Assembly: GCA_030142905.1 (NCBI GenBank)
Contig: JASJOG010000061.1
Coordinates: 310,001-374,000 of the forward strand
DNA: 64,000 nt
Origin: Heliopora coerulea
Taxonomy: Eukaryota > Cnidaria > Anthozoa > Scleralcyonacea > Helioporidae
Direction of reading: 5' to 3'
This document shows positions 47,898 through 58,176 of the stretch, piece after piece. Below the pieces are notes generated by a model. That model had not been told where the DNA came from and did no database searches. It saw only the letters and a list, made by a program, of their open reading frames with translations. Position 1 is the first letter of the stretch; every line of letters starts with the position of its first letter. A program made the position numbers and the translations under genes.

Positions 47898-48714
47898 CAG
47901 TAGAACCTCGCTAACTCGAACTCGGTTAACTCGAACTCCCCGCTAACTCGAACCAAATTCAATTTCCCCTGGATTTGATCATGCTTCCAGGACCTCTATC
48001 ATTTACTATCATATAGCTCGAAATCGGTTAATTCGAACTCTCCGCTAACTCGAACCTAATTTTATACTCTCTTTGCTGAAATTTATACTCGTTGATTCAA
48101 ACTCTAATTTGAAAGCGTTTGTCGGTAAACCTGAAAGTGTCAGGCCGCAGCTGTTTCACTTGTTAAAATCTTGAATCTTTACTGATAACAACGTAACAAA
48201 TTATCGAAACATAATTCAACACCAGGAAAGATCTTTCCAGGGTGATTATCTGGGGTGAATATTATGCCACGATTGTTAAAATGTCCTACAAATTAGTCGT
48301 GAACAGGGCGTCATAATTGCTCTAGTTTATCCAATTTGTTTCGTAGAGCTCTTAGAAATTTGTACAGCCGCATGTAAAACAGTTAAACATTCACTGAACA
48401 TGAATATGTATTCTGGAAAGTCATTTCATTATAAACAGTTGTTCAACTCCATAGTGGCAGACATTACAGTATGGTAATATAAGTATTCAGGACAACACAA
48501 TCAACTCTATCCATGTAGAAAAATTAAAATATTCTTAACTGACTGTACCGAAATGATTTGTAATAGTGGATGAATCTTAAAGCCACGGTACCTTATAAAT
48601 TGTTAACAGGATACTTGAAATTCAACGTCCTCCCTGATAACTAAACACACCCCCCCCCGATAACGCGAACTACCAAGGGCAATGAGAAATAGTTCGAATT
48701 AGCCTTATTCTACT
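47898..48714. mobile_element. Tigger/pogo-like non-autonomous DNA transposon
   Basis: Starts with TA|CAGTAGAACCTCGCTAACTCG and ends with AGTTCGAATTAGCC...TTCTACT|TA, i.e. terminal inverted repeats of the CAGTAGAACCTCG type flanked by TA, as in pogo/Tigger elements. The left part also carries internal GCTAACTCGAAC repeats. No transposase is left (817 bp). The right end is more decayed than the left. Confidence 0.75.
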
Positions 48715-49280
48715 TAATAACACTTTGCATGCAATTCCATTCCAAACTTCGATTAAGGCAGTTCTCATAACTTCATGAGTTTTTACGAATTTAAATGGTA
48801 AGAAGGTAACTAAATCTCGTGTAAGGAAAATAAGACTGTGGTGGTGCATTGTTTTTTACCTGTAACACTAGGATTGGGCTGTGTTGGATTCATCTACCTT
48901 CAAAAATCGTGTTTGCATAAGTCAGACCGGCCACCCATCTTCATGCAGCTCTTTAAATTTAGTTTTTTGTAATTGTTTTGCTTTTTTCCCCTGTGAAATA
49001 CATTATCAAAAGCTTTCACTTCTAGTTCCTACACGAGCTGATGCACATCAACCATCCAAGATATTTATCAATTTTAAGAGCTCTTTCCTGGGTACTTTTA
49101 ACCAGAACAAAGTTAAAATCTTTCAAAATGATTGGAAGGAAGTTGAAAAAGAAAAGGAGCCTCAACATATTGTCCATCTTTGAATACCAACAACAGCAAA
49201 GAATGTCGGACACTAGGAAACATGTATCAACTCGTTGGGTGGATTCAGCTCAAGGTACGTTCTGTAACGCCGAGTACTCA
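48715..49280. other. no clear gene
   Basis: Overlapping short plus-strand frames. One (from 49204, MSDTRKHVSTRWVDSAQ) ends at an AAG|GTACGT donor and might be an exon; unsupported otherwise. Confidence 0.3.
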
Positions 49281-49429
49281 ATCAAAAGACCCAGTCAAGG
49301 TAAAACCTGTACAGTAGGATTTAAACGAGAACGAGATTATCAAAAGTTCTTTGGGATCCTACCAAACATTTTTAAAAAGTTGCCCATCTAAAAACCAGAC
49401 TTCATTCCGGGTGAATTGCTATATAATTA

Positions 49430-51240
49430 ACTCACTGATACTAGAAACAAAGTATAAAACGCAGTGGTGGACTTCCTTTGGCTATGCTGTCAATTTTTGT
49501 TTGAAATGCTTTCGACCTCATTTAATTCAGAATCTCTCTCGAGATGAACAAATTGTTATCAAAGTTATGTTGACTAAATAAGTAATCAATGAAAATCAAA
49601 TAGCGGTGCTGCTATTCCACAACACGAACAAAGTACCTGACATTTTGAATGACAGACTTCGTCACTCGTCAAACCAAAATGCAATCTAACATGATTTCAA
49701 CCTACTCCTACGCATCGTTTTCCGCTTCTGTTATTTATTTACAATTTGCCATGTTTTATGTCTTTCTAGCAATATAGAATCACTTTATGAAAAACACTGT
49801 TTGGTTGCGTTTTTCATGTTAGCCTCAGGAGAATATTTCTTCAGTTTCCAATTCTCCAGCAATAGGGAGACTCAACCACTTTCGATTTCACGGTCTGTTA
49901 AATGAACACCTAGAGGTCTTTTCAAAGCGTTGCTTGGGAATTCTATCTGAGCTCTTGGGTTCCAGTAAGATGTTTCTTTTAATGTAACTGTTTGAATTAT
50001 CGAAATAAGTAATACAATAATGTAAATACCAAAGCCTTATTTATGAACGAAGCAGCCCTTGTCATGGTCAAAACATTTATTTTCTTGTCTGACGCCTTCA
50101 TTTCAATTTACAATCAAAGGTTATTAAAACATGATATTCTTTATTGCATCTGTAAATGTCTTAGTCATGAGTACAATTAGTTAATGAGAGCAATAAGCAA
50201 TGGTGAGAATGAATCGGATGGAAAGAAGTACCAAAATAGGGTATTCAAAGGTGCATTTAGGAAAATTTTTTTATTCACTGGCAACAGATAAACATGTGTG
50301 ACAACCAATAGACTCACAGCAATGCATCATATTTCTCTCCATATTTTGTACTGTCATGCAAGACACAAAGCATAAATAACTTACTGTTCTTTAAGAAAGT
50401 TTGGAAGAATGTGAGTAAACCAAAATCTGTTGAAAACGGCAATTCTAGACTACAGGTATGCAAACACTTTTACAACATTAACATGGCAAGCTTCCTTACA
50501 GTTAACTCAAAACATAGTAGAGACACAGCAGTAGTCCATCTCCATACTTCTTTGAGAGATTTCTTCGGATACCCAACATGCAGATGAGATAATCTCCTTT
50601 GAACTTAGTCCTAACCGGCAATTGCTTAATATTACATTGATTTTCGGGTTATTTGATATCATTTACGCAGTTTTAATTTCCATGAACTAAATTCAATAAC
50701 GGCTCTTTCTGCGGTGGCGTATCAAAAAGCAAGACTCTGAGGGATGGCACTCCACTTAACATTCTAGTACAAACGTTGACTTCATTAACTATCGTCATAA
50801 AATTTTGTTACTTAAAAAGATCGCTAAACAAAAAGACAGGAGGGCACAGTGGATCTCTCATTACCCAGAACATTTTCCTCCACTGCTGCTTAGAGAAAAA
50901 AAATTGAAGTCTTTATCTTTGTGGGCATTTGGAACTACCCGATAACACAATACCTTTTGAATGTGGCATTAAGTACAAAATGTAAGCATTAACGGGGACC
51001 AATTTTCCTCTAATATGATTCAGTCTATGGCCCAGGTGCACTCGATGATGCGAGCGCTTTACTCCCTGGCACAACATGAAAATGAACCTGTAGGTGTGCA
51101 CAAGAGGGCTACAAGAGTTACAGCATTGCAATTCCAATAATTGAAAGTGAAATTCAACTAACGATTTATTTTTCCCGATAAATTGATTATTGATCTATCA
51201 ACTCAACTGTCTCATAAGTACATCACTATATGTTAGTTTT
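49430..51240. repeat. repeat unit R3 (pairs with R1)
   Basis: High-identity partner of R1 but lacks the 161-bp MITE present there. Confidence 0.65.
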
Positions 51241-51369
51241 ACCTGAGAATGATGATGTGCTCAACGCTGTCGCCGAGATAATGAACCATATTGTCAGTGC
51301 ACATGAAGTGAATAAAAAGATATGTCCTTCTTTGTATTACAAGGTGTACCTCCTGTTGCAATGTAGTCA

Positions 51370-53220
51370 ATTTTCTTTGAAATGCAGTAGACTTCATTGA
51401 ATTAAAGATCTCATTCGAGATGAACAAATCATAATCGCAGTTAAGTTTAACAAATAATTACGGAGAAAATCAAAAGTGTTGCTGCTGTTCCCCAACATGA
51501 TTAGAGTACCCAATATTTTGAGAACCAGACTTTCGTCACTAGTCAGGAAAGTGAACAAACCTAAAATCCTATCAGACCACCCCTGTGCGTTATTTTTCTC
51601 TAAATGCATTCATTAAGAATTTGACGGATTTCCTATCAAGTCAGGTTAAAATATGTTGAATGATGTCTTAGAAGACAAACTTTGTTTTTTCTGTTTTCTC
51701 ATGGTTGTATCCGGGAAAACTGTTCTTTAGTTTTCAATTCTTCAGCAATGATAACGCGTCTCATGCTTTTTCCATGTCACGGTCTGTTAAGTGGACACTC
51801 AAATGTTACTTCAAAGCCTTGTTGTAACATCATTTTCCTCTTATTAATTAAAGAAACATGTTTCCTATTACGCAACAGTTCCATAAGCGATAACACAGTA
51901 CAATAATATCAATATGCTCGTTAGTTCATAAGCTAAACAGGCATTGTCATCGCTACCACATTTGTTATCTGTTATCGTTTCGTTATTTAAATTGTCCTTA
52001 TCTAATCATGGTCTTTCTTGATCACACTGAATACGTCATGTCCATCACTGCAGTTTATTGATGATGATATCAAGTTAGGGTGAGGATGAATTGTCCGAAA
52101 ATAAAGCTCAAAATGGATTATTGAAGTCTGTATGCATGGAAATGTTTTAATTTATTCGGTAACAGATAAACATGTTTGTTTAAAAATCTCACAGGAATCC
52201 AGGATACATATTCTATCTAAACTTGACATTTTCATTCAGGATATAAATCATAAACAACTTACCGTTGTTTAAGGAAGCGAGGAAGAATAGAAATAAACCA
52301 AAATCTGATGTAAAGTGGAACTTTGGCCTTGAGATATACTAAAACTCTGACTAAAGCAACGCGGAGAACTTCCTTGTAGTTAACTTAAAATATACAAAAT
52401 ATGTTGAAAACACAGCTGTAGTCCTTCATTGCGTCTTTCACGAGTTTGATGGATTACATCTTAGTGAGTTAAGAAGAGACAACAATAACACAGTTCCGGT
52501 GCTGGGGATTAGGTCAGTGACAATATTTTTAGGATGGTTGGATGTAAACCAAAGCAGCAGCGGCTGAATCCTGAAAAAGGACACTTTCGCTTTAGGTAAC
52601 AACCAAGCAAAAGGAAACTTTTAATTCAGGACGAAAAACCGTCCTGCCGTGTTTATAAAATTAACATCCGTAACTAGAAGATTTTTCAGTAAGTCAATAA
52701 CAGTTTTTTAAAGAACGATCGTTAATTCAAGACATATTTTGGTTAAATGTATGTTCCAGCTTTAGCCTTTGAAATCAAACCAGATCTTTTAATGTTTTTA
52801 CTTTGTTTACCGGATTTAGTTAGTGTGAGAAATTAAATTAAAAAGTAAGTACGAGATGTCGTGATGGTACCTTTTCTTCTTAATTATTAGGATAGACTAG
52901 TGCCCCCGAATTGCCCCCGTGAGTAAAAGACAGGGGGAAGCTGCTCCTGCGTGTCCCCGTGGCTGGGTTAGCCCTTCATATGTTATAGTGACCCAGGAAG
53001 AACCCAAAAGAGAGATGTTGTTGACATTGGACCCACAGAAAATAGGTACCCTGAACATTTTTGAAAACCTGCATATGTCATTTTATGCCAATTTTCTCCT
53101 AGAATAATAGTTTACTTCAGTAAGTATTTCAAACATTAGGGAGAACATTTTACCCTTTAATCAAACACTACAAAAAGCGGTTACAGAAATTCGGCTTCAT
53201 CTCGTTTTTAAAAGGTCTTT
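51370..53220. repeat. repeat unit R4 (pairs with R2)
   Basis: Partner of R2. Collinearity with R2 breaks at about 53227, exactly where the dispersed repeat begins, so the repeat probably inserted into R4. Confidence 0.6.
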
Positions 53221-53227
53221 TCGGCAG

Positions 53228-53572
53228 AGGCATAGGAATCGGAGACATTGGGGTCACGTGTCCCAACTTTTCTGAAACGACAAAAAGTGCGATTTTTAAA
53301 CATGAAATGTGGCCTTTTTTGAGAAAAAAAATATGCTTTTAGATAAGGAAATGTAAGGAGTCAGTTTTTGGTCTCTTGCTTGAGTTTATAGATTAAAAGA
53401 TACATTGGAATATGACGAAAAATCCCACATTGAAGAACATCACTTTTACTCTGATGTCAGTCTAACCAAGAAGCTAGTGCTTTTCCTGTCGAATTAGTAT
53501 CCGAAAATCCCAAAGTATCATCACAAGCCAGTGGCGTGCTCAGCTCCTGGGGTAGATGCGCCGAGCCTGCAA

Positions 53573-53576
<4 letters not shown>
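53228..53576 (+). repeat. dispersed repeat family, copy 3 (5' part)
   Basis: Starts GGCATAGGAATCGG and follows the copy at 41229 to the CGTGC.CAGC segment, then runs into a TA microsatellite. Its continuation reappears at about 56515-56945, so a nested stack of elements has been inserted at the TA-rich point. Confidence 0.65.

Positions 53577-53612
<36 letters not shown>
53577..53612. repeat. TA microsatellite
   Basis: Perfect TA run at the left side of the nested stack. Confidence 0.95.
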
Positions 53613-53615
<3 letters not shown>

Positions 53616-53678
53616 TAAGTGAGATTTTATTAAAAATCGTACGAAGAGAGTGCTCGATACCAGAGTAGAGCGAATTAC

Positions 53679-53874
53679 AATAGCAAGACAAGGTAAACTT
53701 GGGTTACTTCATAAAGATTTACTACAAATTTGTTTCGTATGGCAAGCTGGGCCTGCCACACTCGTCAGGTAGTGATCGCGTGTGGTGTAGTTGCCTAGGA
53801 GACTTGATAGTGTCTATGGAGGTTAGGTCATACAATAAAAATGCGGGGTGAATTAACAAATATTACAGAGCAAG
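53679..53874. repeat. Penelope terminal repeat, left (inverted)
   Basis: Reverse complement of 54610-54805. Begins AATAGCAAGACAAGG and ends ATTACAGAGCAAG. Confidence 0.92.
53716..53777 (-). ncRNA. hammerhead ribozyme, left terminal repeat
   Basis: Same 62-nt motif as at 54707-54768, on the minus strand, in the same sense as the element's coding strand. All core positions and stem pairs described for the right copy are present here too, because the repeats match. Confidence 0.8.
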
Positions 53875-54643
53875 TGTTTTTTCCTATGTCTACAAGTTGT
53901 GATTAGTTCGTTTCTGGAATTTAATGAGCTTAGCTCAGGATGGCAGATGATAAGGAATTTCTCATGCAAACATAAATTACATTTTTTTGTGCTGCTAGAA
54001 TACGCTTTACACGTCTGATAATTTGCCACTTCAACGAGAATTTGATGTTGTCGTCCCTTAACTTCCAAATGTATTTGCTCAGGGCCGTGCTATTTCTCTG
54101 AGTAGGGTTTCTAAAGGAGCTCGTGTGGTTGTTATATCGGGACTTGAAGGTGCCTTCAGTGATACCGATGTAGGTCTCAACTTTGTCGTTGTCTTCTCTC
54201 TTTACCGTTGCTTGGTATACAACTCCGTCTGTTAAGCACTTTCTGGCTAGCGGGCAGGATTCTTTATGGCGGCAGTTGCAACTTAGAGAGTCGGGTGGAT
54301 TGGGTTGAGTCTGGGTTTGTTTGCTGAGTATGTGTTTGTTGTGTGATGCGATGATGTTTGCCACGTTTGACATGCAGCTATAGCTTAATTTCAAAGTGTT
54401 CCGATTAAATATTTTGTGAAGCGGGTGGTTTGATGGAAAGGACTCGTCGACGATCTTTAAGAATTTGTGACCTATGTTCGTGTGGACAATGGCGTTGAAT
54501 GGTGGGTTGTACCATATGATATTTCTGCTTCTGTTTCTCGGATGTTTTGCTTTTGGTGGTTCGGGTTTGAAGTTGAGTTTGTAGTCATAGCCGCTTCTTT
54601 TTAGGGCTTCTTGCTCTGTAATATTTGTTAATTCACCCCACAT
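53853..54643 (-). pseudogene. Penelope-like GIY-YIG endonuclease part, frameshifted
   Basis: The frame from 54643 (true ATG inside the right terminal repeat) reads FNAIVHTNIGHKFLKIVDE, the CNCRHKESCPLARKC Cys-rich linker, then VVYQATV and ETYIGITEGTFKSRYNNHTS with SKYIWKLRDDNI, i.e. the GIY-YIG nuclease with its Tyr-Ile-Gly and downstream Arg/His. Near 54010 the frame shifts; the terminal Cys/His part (KCNLCLHEKFLII and TTCRHRKKH) continues in another frame to 53853. These are the typical linker and C-terminus of endonuclease-bearing Penelope elements. The role in the element would be target nicking. Confidence 0.88.
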
Positions 54644-54801
54644 TTTTATTGTATGACCTAACCTCCATAGACACTATCAAGTCTCCTAGTCAACTACACC
54701 ACACGCGATCACTACCTGACGAGTGTGGCAGGCCCAGCTTGCCATACGAAACAAATTTGTAGTAAATCTTTATGAAGTAACCCAAGTTTACCTTGTCTTG
54801 C

Positions 54802-54805
<4 letters not shown>
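54610..54805. repeat. Penelope terminal repeat, right (inverted)
   Basis: Inverted partner of 53679-53874. It contains the start codon of the endonuclease frame on the minus strand and the hammerhead on the plus strand. Confidence 0.92.
54707..54768 (+). ncRNA. hammerhead ribozyme, right terminal repeat
   Basis: CTGACGA (54716-54722) is the CUGANGA core and GAAA stands at 54748-54751. Stem II is 8 bp (GTGTGGCA with TGCCATAC, one G-U) with a 9-nt loop. Stem III pairs CAAA with TTTG, effectively a short stem. The GUA cleavage triplet ends at 54761. Stem I is TAC/GTA, a CAC/A internal loop, then GAT/ATC. All invariant core bases are present. Self-cleavage is predicted, not shown. Confidence 0.82.
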
Positions 54806-54853
<48 letters not shown>

Positions 54854-54928
54854 GTATGTATATATATGCATATATATATGTATATGTATGCATATATATA
54901 TATATATATGTATGTATGTATGTATATA
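54806..54928. repeat. TA and TATG microsatellite
   Basis: Perfect TA run followed by TATG/CATA-containing variants, between the Penelope element and the mariner element. Confidence 0.95.
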
Positions 54929-56345
54929 CAGGGAGTGAGCAAAAAAAGTGGCCATCTTAAATAATTATGGTTAACATAACATAATCATCAGAAGATGAAC
55001 AGACGTGACGTGGTTAAGATTGATCGTTTTTGGATGCATGCGTCTAATTAATTTTAAATATCATCTCAATTCTTAATTTTAATAACCGATTTTTTAAATT
55101 CACAAACGTTACGCAATTTTTAATTATATTATAGTTTACAAATTCTTGGTACATCTCTGATGTCCTTCATTTTGACTCTATCGAATTTGTTCGCACAACC
55201 GCCAATAAAGTTTATTTACAAACTACTACAGGCAACAACAATACGTCAAGTACATACCTACTGTATGTACCATTCAATACCTAGCTGGCACTCTCTTTAA
55301 TTTGATCACAGCTTTGCATAAATGAGGAATGCTTTCAATAAGCTGATACAAGTATTCTTTGGTGATTGATTGTAATCCATTTTTGATTACTGCAAAACGT
55401 TCGTTTTCATTTTCTAACTTTTGGTCTTTTGTTAATCAGTCCAACTCAGCCAATAAATTCTCAATGGGATTTAGGAGAATCCATCCCCATTCATCAATAT
55501 TCCCACTAATGTGCTCATGAGCAGATTATAATAGCGGTAAACGATTCTCCTCACTCCCAAATGGTTTCTCAGATTTTTTTCTCCATTTGAATTCTCTCTC
55601 TTTCAAGAGGTGATTTATAGTTTTGGCGGAGTATTTGACCCCTGTCTGAGCTTCTAATTTATCAACTAGCTGATGTTTGGTTGGGGTGCCTGATTTGGAA
55701 GTTTTAATAATTAAACGGTCACTTCAATCGGTAGTTTCTATCCTGAACCAGGATTACGACTGCAATCTCCACTCAATTTACCTTAATGCAAAGTTCTTTT
55801 TTTTTTTTTTTTTTTCCCAGAATAGGTCAATGTGAATTTTTTTGAAACTGTACATGGTGTAACTCGAGCTTAAAGCAACCCAAGAATTTCATGATTCCTT
55901 CGAATTTTCATCTCAGATTTCTCGGTGCCGACTTTTTTAAGTCCTTTACTAGCCACAGCACTTTCACAAAAAACCTCAACAAAAACGTTTAAAATTGCAC
56001 ATGCAACTGGTTTTTTGGCTAATAATATTTTGTATTTAAGTTATTAACTAAATATTGTGGGATACACAATATTTTGATAATTTTATGGACAAGTTCATAT
56101 CATCCAATTTGTAAGAAATTGGAGAAAATGCACTATGTTTAGCAGAAGACATTATTATAAAAAGTATTAAGAATTGACGTGTGTTCCACGCCAGCACTTA
56201 AAATTAGTATGTCAAAAGCTTTTTAATCAGATCTCCAAGAATACATTCTAAAAATATACGGTTTTCTTTCATTTCTGTTCTTCCAGTGACAGTTATACCA
56301 AATTGACTATATTTTTGACGATGGCCACTTTTTTTTGAACACCCC

Positions 56346-56348
<3 letters not shown>
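54929..56348 (-). mobile_element. Tc1/mariner-type element, internally deleted
   Basis: Terminal inverted repeats of about 30 bp (CAGGGAGTGAGC and AAAAAAAGTGGCCATC at the left; the right reads its inverse with small changes), flanked by TA on both sides, 1420 bp long. The minus strand encodes part of a transposase: a helix-turn-helix segment (SGTPTKHQLVDKLEAQTG, YSAKTINHLLKERE), and a C-terminal part (LNPIENLLAELD, YLYQLIESIPHLCKAVIKL). The central catalytic part with the first Asp residues is missing, so the copy is inactive. Confidence 0.85.
55270..55745 (-). pseudogene. Tc1/mariner transposase relic
   Basis: Reads HTH then directly the NPIENL motif that normally follows the catalytic core; stops are scattered. 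The jump from GSEENRLPLL to WGWILLNPIENL shows an in-frame internal deletion of the DDE core, as in many non-autonomous mariner derivatives. Confidence 0.8.

Positions 56349-56398
<50 letters not shown>
56349..56398. repeat. TA microsatellite
   Basis: Long TA run between the mariner right end and the hammerhead at 56444-56399. Confidence 0.95.
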
Positions 56399-56399
<1 letters not shown>

Positions 56400-56444
56400 C
56401 TGCAGACGGAACCGTTTCGGCCTATTGGACCTCATCAGTGCAGT
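56399..56444 (-). ncRNA. minimal hammerhead ribozyme next to a TA microsatellite
   Basis: On the minus strand: stem I ACTGCA, core CTGATGA (56438-56432), stem II GGTC/GGCC with a 5-nt CAATA loop (one U-G pair), GAAA (56418-56415), stem III CGG/CCG with a UU loop closed by A-U, then the GUC cleavage triplet (cleavage after 56405) and stem I partner TGCAGT. All conserved bases are present. The TA repeat immediately follows the 3' side. Most likely a piece of a Penelope-like or related self-cleaving element. Confidence 0.85.
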
Positions 56445-57171
56445 GTTGACGAGCAGGATGGAGAAGCCTACATTATATAGGCAACTCAAATGTTTTTATA
56501 TGTAGAGTATATATTGAAATAAAATAGGCAAAAAAATTATACAAACAAAATGAAATGAAAAGCCAACGGTTACCCAACCCTTAAAATTGTTTCCAGCGAA
56601 AAGTATTGCATTGATTAACCCGACGCAGTTCAGTCACAGCAGCAGTCAGATCCAGCGGTTTTCTCTGGTGTAATTAATCCGATAATTCTCATCTCTTGAA
56701 AATTTCTGGGAACCATTCCTCTGGAATTCTCAAGGGGGTAACGCGTTGGATGGGCTCGTTTGATCTCCCGGGCTAACATATACTTTGAAGTCTGGGTACG
56801 GGATTGCAAATTAATGAAATGATAGAATGAGCAAAGCCAGCAACATTGGACAGGGATTTCCAAGTTGATGACTTTCACTTTCACTAAAATGCAAATGTCT
56901 GTCAAAAGAACTGAGATGATAGATGTTGCCTATTTTCAGGATACCTTTTCTGTGCGCAAAGATGGAGTATCAAATACTTTTCAAATAAAACTCGATAAAC
57001 GAATTTGTGTTCCTCGTTCGCTCGCTGAAACTTCCTTCCTGCTTATTCGGTTGGAATAACTTGAACACAGTGTGACTTGGAAATAATCATCCAATGAACA
57101 AAGTTCTTAATTTTTTCTGTCCCAGTCTCTATACGGTTACCTGGCCTCAGTGGAAGCGTTCTAGTGCCCAC

Positions 57172-57890
57172 CTGATTCCGTGTATCCCAAAGAAATTGTG
57201 GCTACGTAGTGGTGAGATGGTTAGTGGACGAGTTTTCTGCAATTTAGCCCGATAATCGTACAGTGTAGATGGGTCCTTACATACGTCAGGTTGCACGAGC
57301 TGACCTTCTTGCATCAAAAAATGGTAGCAAATGTAAATATTTACTTTTTCATACAAATTGGCGTATTTAAAATGATATATCTTCAAAATGAATGAACTAA
57401 ATCGAAAAATTGTAAAATAAATTATCAGCTCCCGTGCTTTCTCTGTACAAAAAGTAAAAACTACAGAGGGTTTAAATGCAATTTAAGAAATACACTTTCA
57501 TTTTTGGTTACTGTCATCCAAACATGCGGGATGTTGCAGCACATAAGAAATGCGACGCGCCTTATCCCGGAAAATATAACTTGCAAAGAAACATCAATTT
57601 AAATAATAAATAAAAAAATGTCCTGCATCTGCTACGGGAGAGGGAAAAAAACCCGGAGTTGGGTGAGTAAAAAATATCGCCCGATTTGTTGAGGCCAAAA
57701 AAATTCCTATCCTAGTTCATCCGAAGTTCATCCCAAGTTCATCCCAATTCCTATCCTAGTTCATCCCAGATCTTCCCAAGAGGTCAAACGGATGGTTTCA
57801 GAGCGACCAGCTACAATCATATCGTGTGAAGGGGCCGTCAACTGCAGCAACTATCGTGAAACGATCATGAAACGATACTTTCCGACAGCT
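57172..57890. other. no gene seen; short tandem repeats before WASHC5
   Basis: At 57710-57775 the element AGTTCATCCCA recurs about four times with TTCCTATCCT interspersed. The 57780-57950 stretch precedes the WASHC5 start and probably holds its promoter and 5' untranslated region; no TATA box is evident. Confidence 0.4.
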
Positions 57891-57951
57891 GTCTGTGAAC
57901 ATGCCTCACGCACTGGTCTCACGTGAGGTAATTTCAGTCATCATTTTCAAA

Positions 57952-58176
57952 ATGGTGGATTTCCTTGCAGAAAATAATCTTTGTGGTCAAACGTTGTTAA
58001 AGTTAGTAAGCAGAGGAAATGCAATCATCGCTGAGCTTTTGCGTTTATCGGATTTCATTCCACCTGAATTCCGTCTAGATAATCAAAGAGATCAATAGAA
58101 ATATAGCGACGTTTTGACCGACTTCTCGTACTTCCGTGGACCTGAATTCTACGAAGCGAAAATTGACGCTAAACCG
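57952..58176 (+). CDS. WASHC5: WASHC5 exon 1 (contains in-frame TAG)
   Basis: 75 codons, with a TAG at codon 49. One C-to-T change would turn CAG into TAG. Everything else, including flanking residues and the donor, looks intact, so the stop looks like a recent change, assembly error or allele, not long decay. Confidence 0.88.

Larger units (their letters stand above)
41205..49280. other. approximately 8-kb insertion in duplication block 2
   Basis: Sequences next to each other in block 1 (around 34745) are separated here. The interval contains a dispersed repeat, a tRNA-Met-like SINE, a TPR relic, a 0.79-kb tandem duplication and a Tigger-like MITE. No single bounding terminal repeat is seen, so it is either several insertions or a deletion in block 1. 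Confidence 0.5.
53679..54805 (-). mobile_element. Penelope-like element with 196-bp inverted terminal repeats and hammerheads
   Basis: Left repeat 53679-53874 and right repeat 54610-54805 are inverted, nearly identical (two or three mismatches seen), and bracket a 735-bp core. The core encodes the GIY-YIG endonuclease end of a Penelope-like protein on the minus strand, with no reverse transcriptase left, so it is a truncated copy. TA microsatellites lie outside on both sides. Each terminal repeat carries a hammerhead ribozyme. Terminal repeats in inverted orientation and hammerheads are both known features of Penelope-like elements. Confidence 0.9.
40370..57170. repeat. large tandem duplication, block 2, expanded by insertions
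   Basis: Collinear with block 1 but about 10 kb longer. The extra DNA falls at two places: 41205-49280 (between sequences that are adjacent in block 1 at about 34745) and 53227-57000 (after the equivalent of 38760). Between them, R3 and R4 follow block 1 closely. The head-to-tail arrangement of the two blocks indicates one tandem duplication followed by insertions. Confidence 0.65.

Noticed and set aside
54712..54942. Long Tyr-Ile repeat frames over the TA microsatellite
   Set aside because: Direct translation of TA repeats; no coding meaning.
57901..57951. Upstream in-frame ATG for WASHC5
   Set aside because: It would add [17 protein letters not shown], which has no counterpart in the family, whereas MVDFLAENN at 57952 matches the family start.
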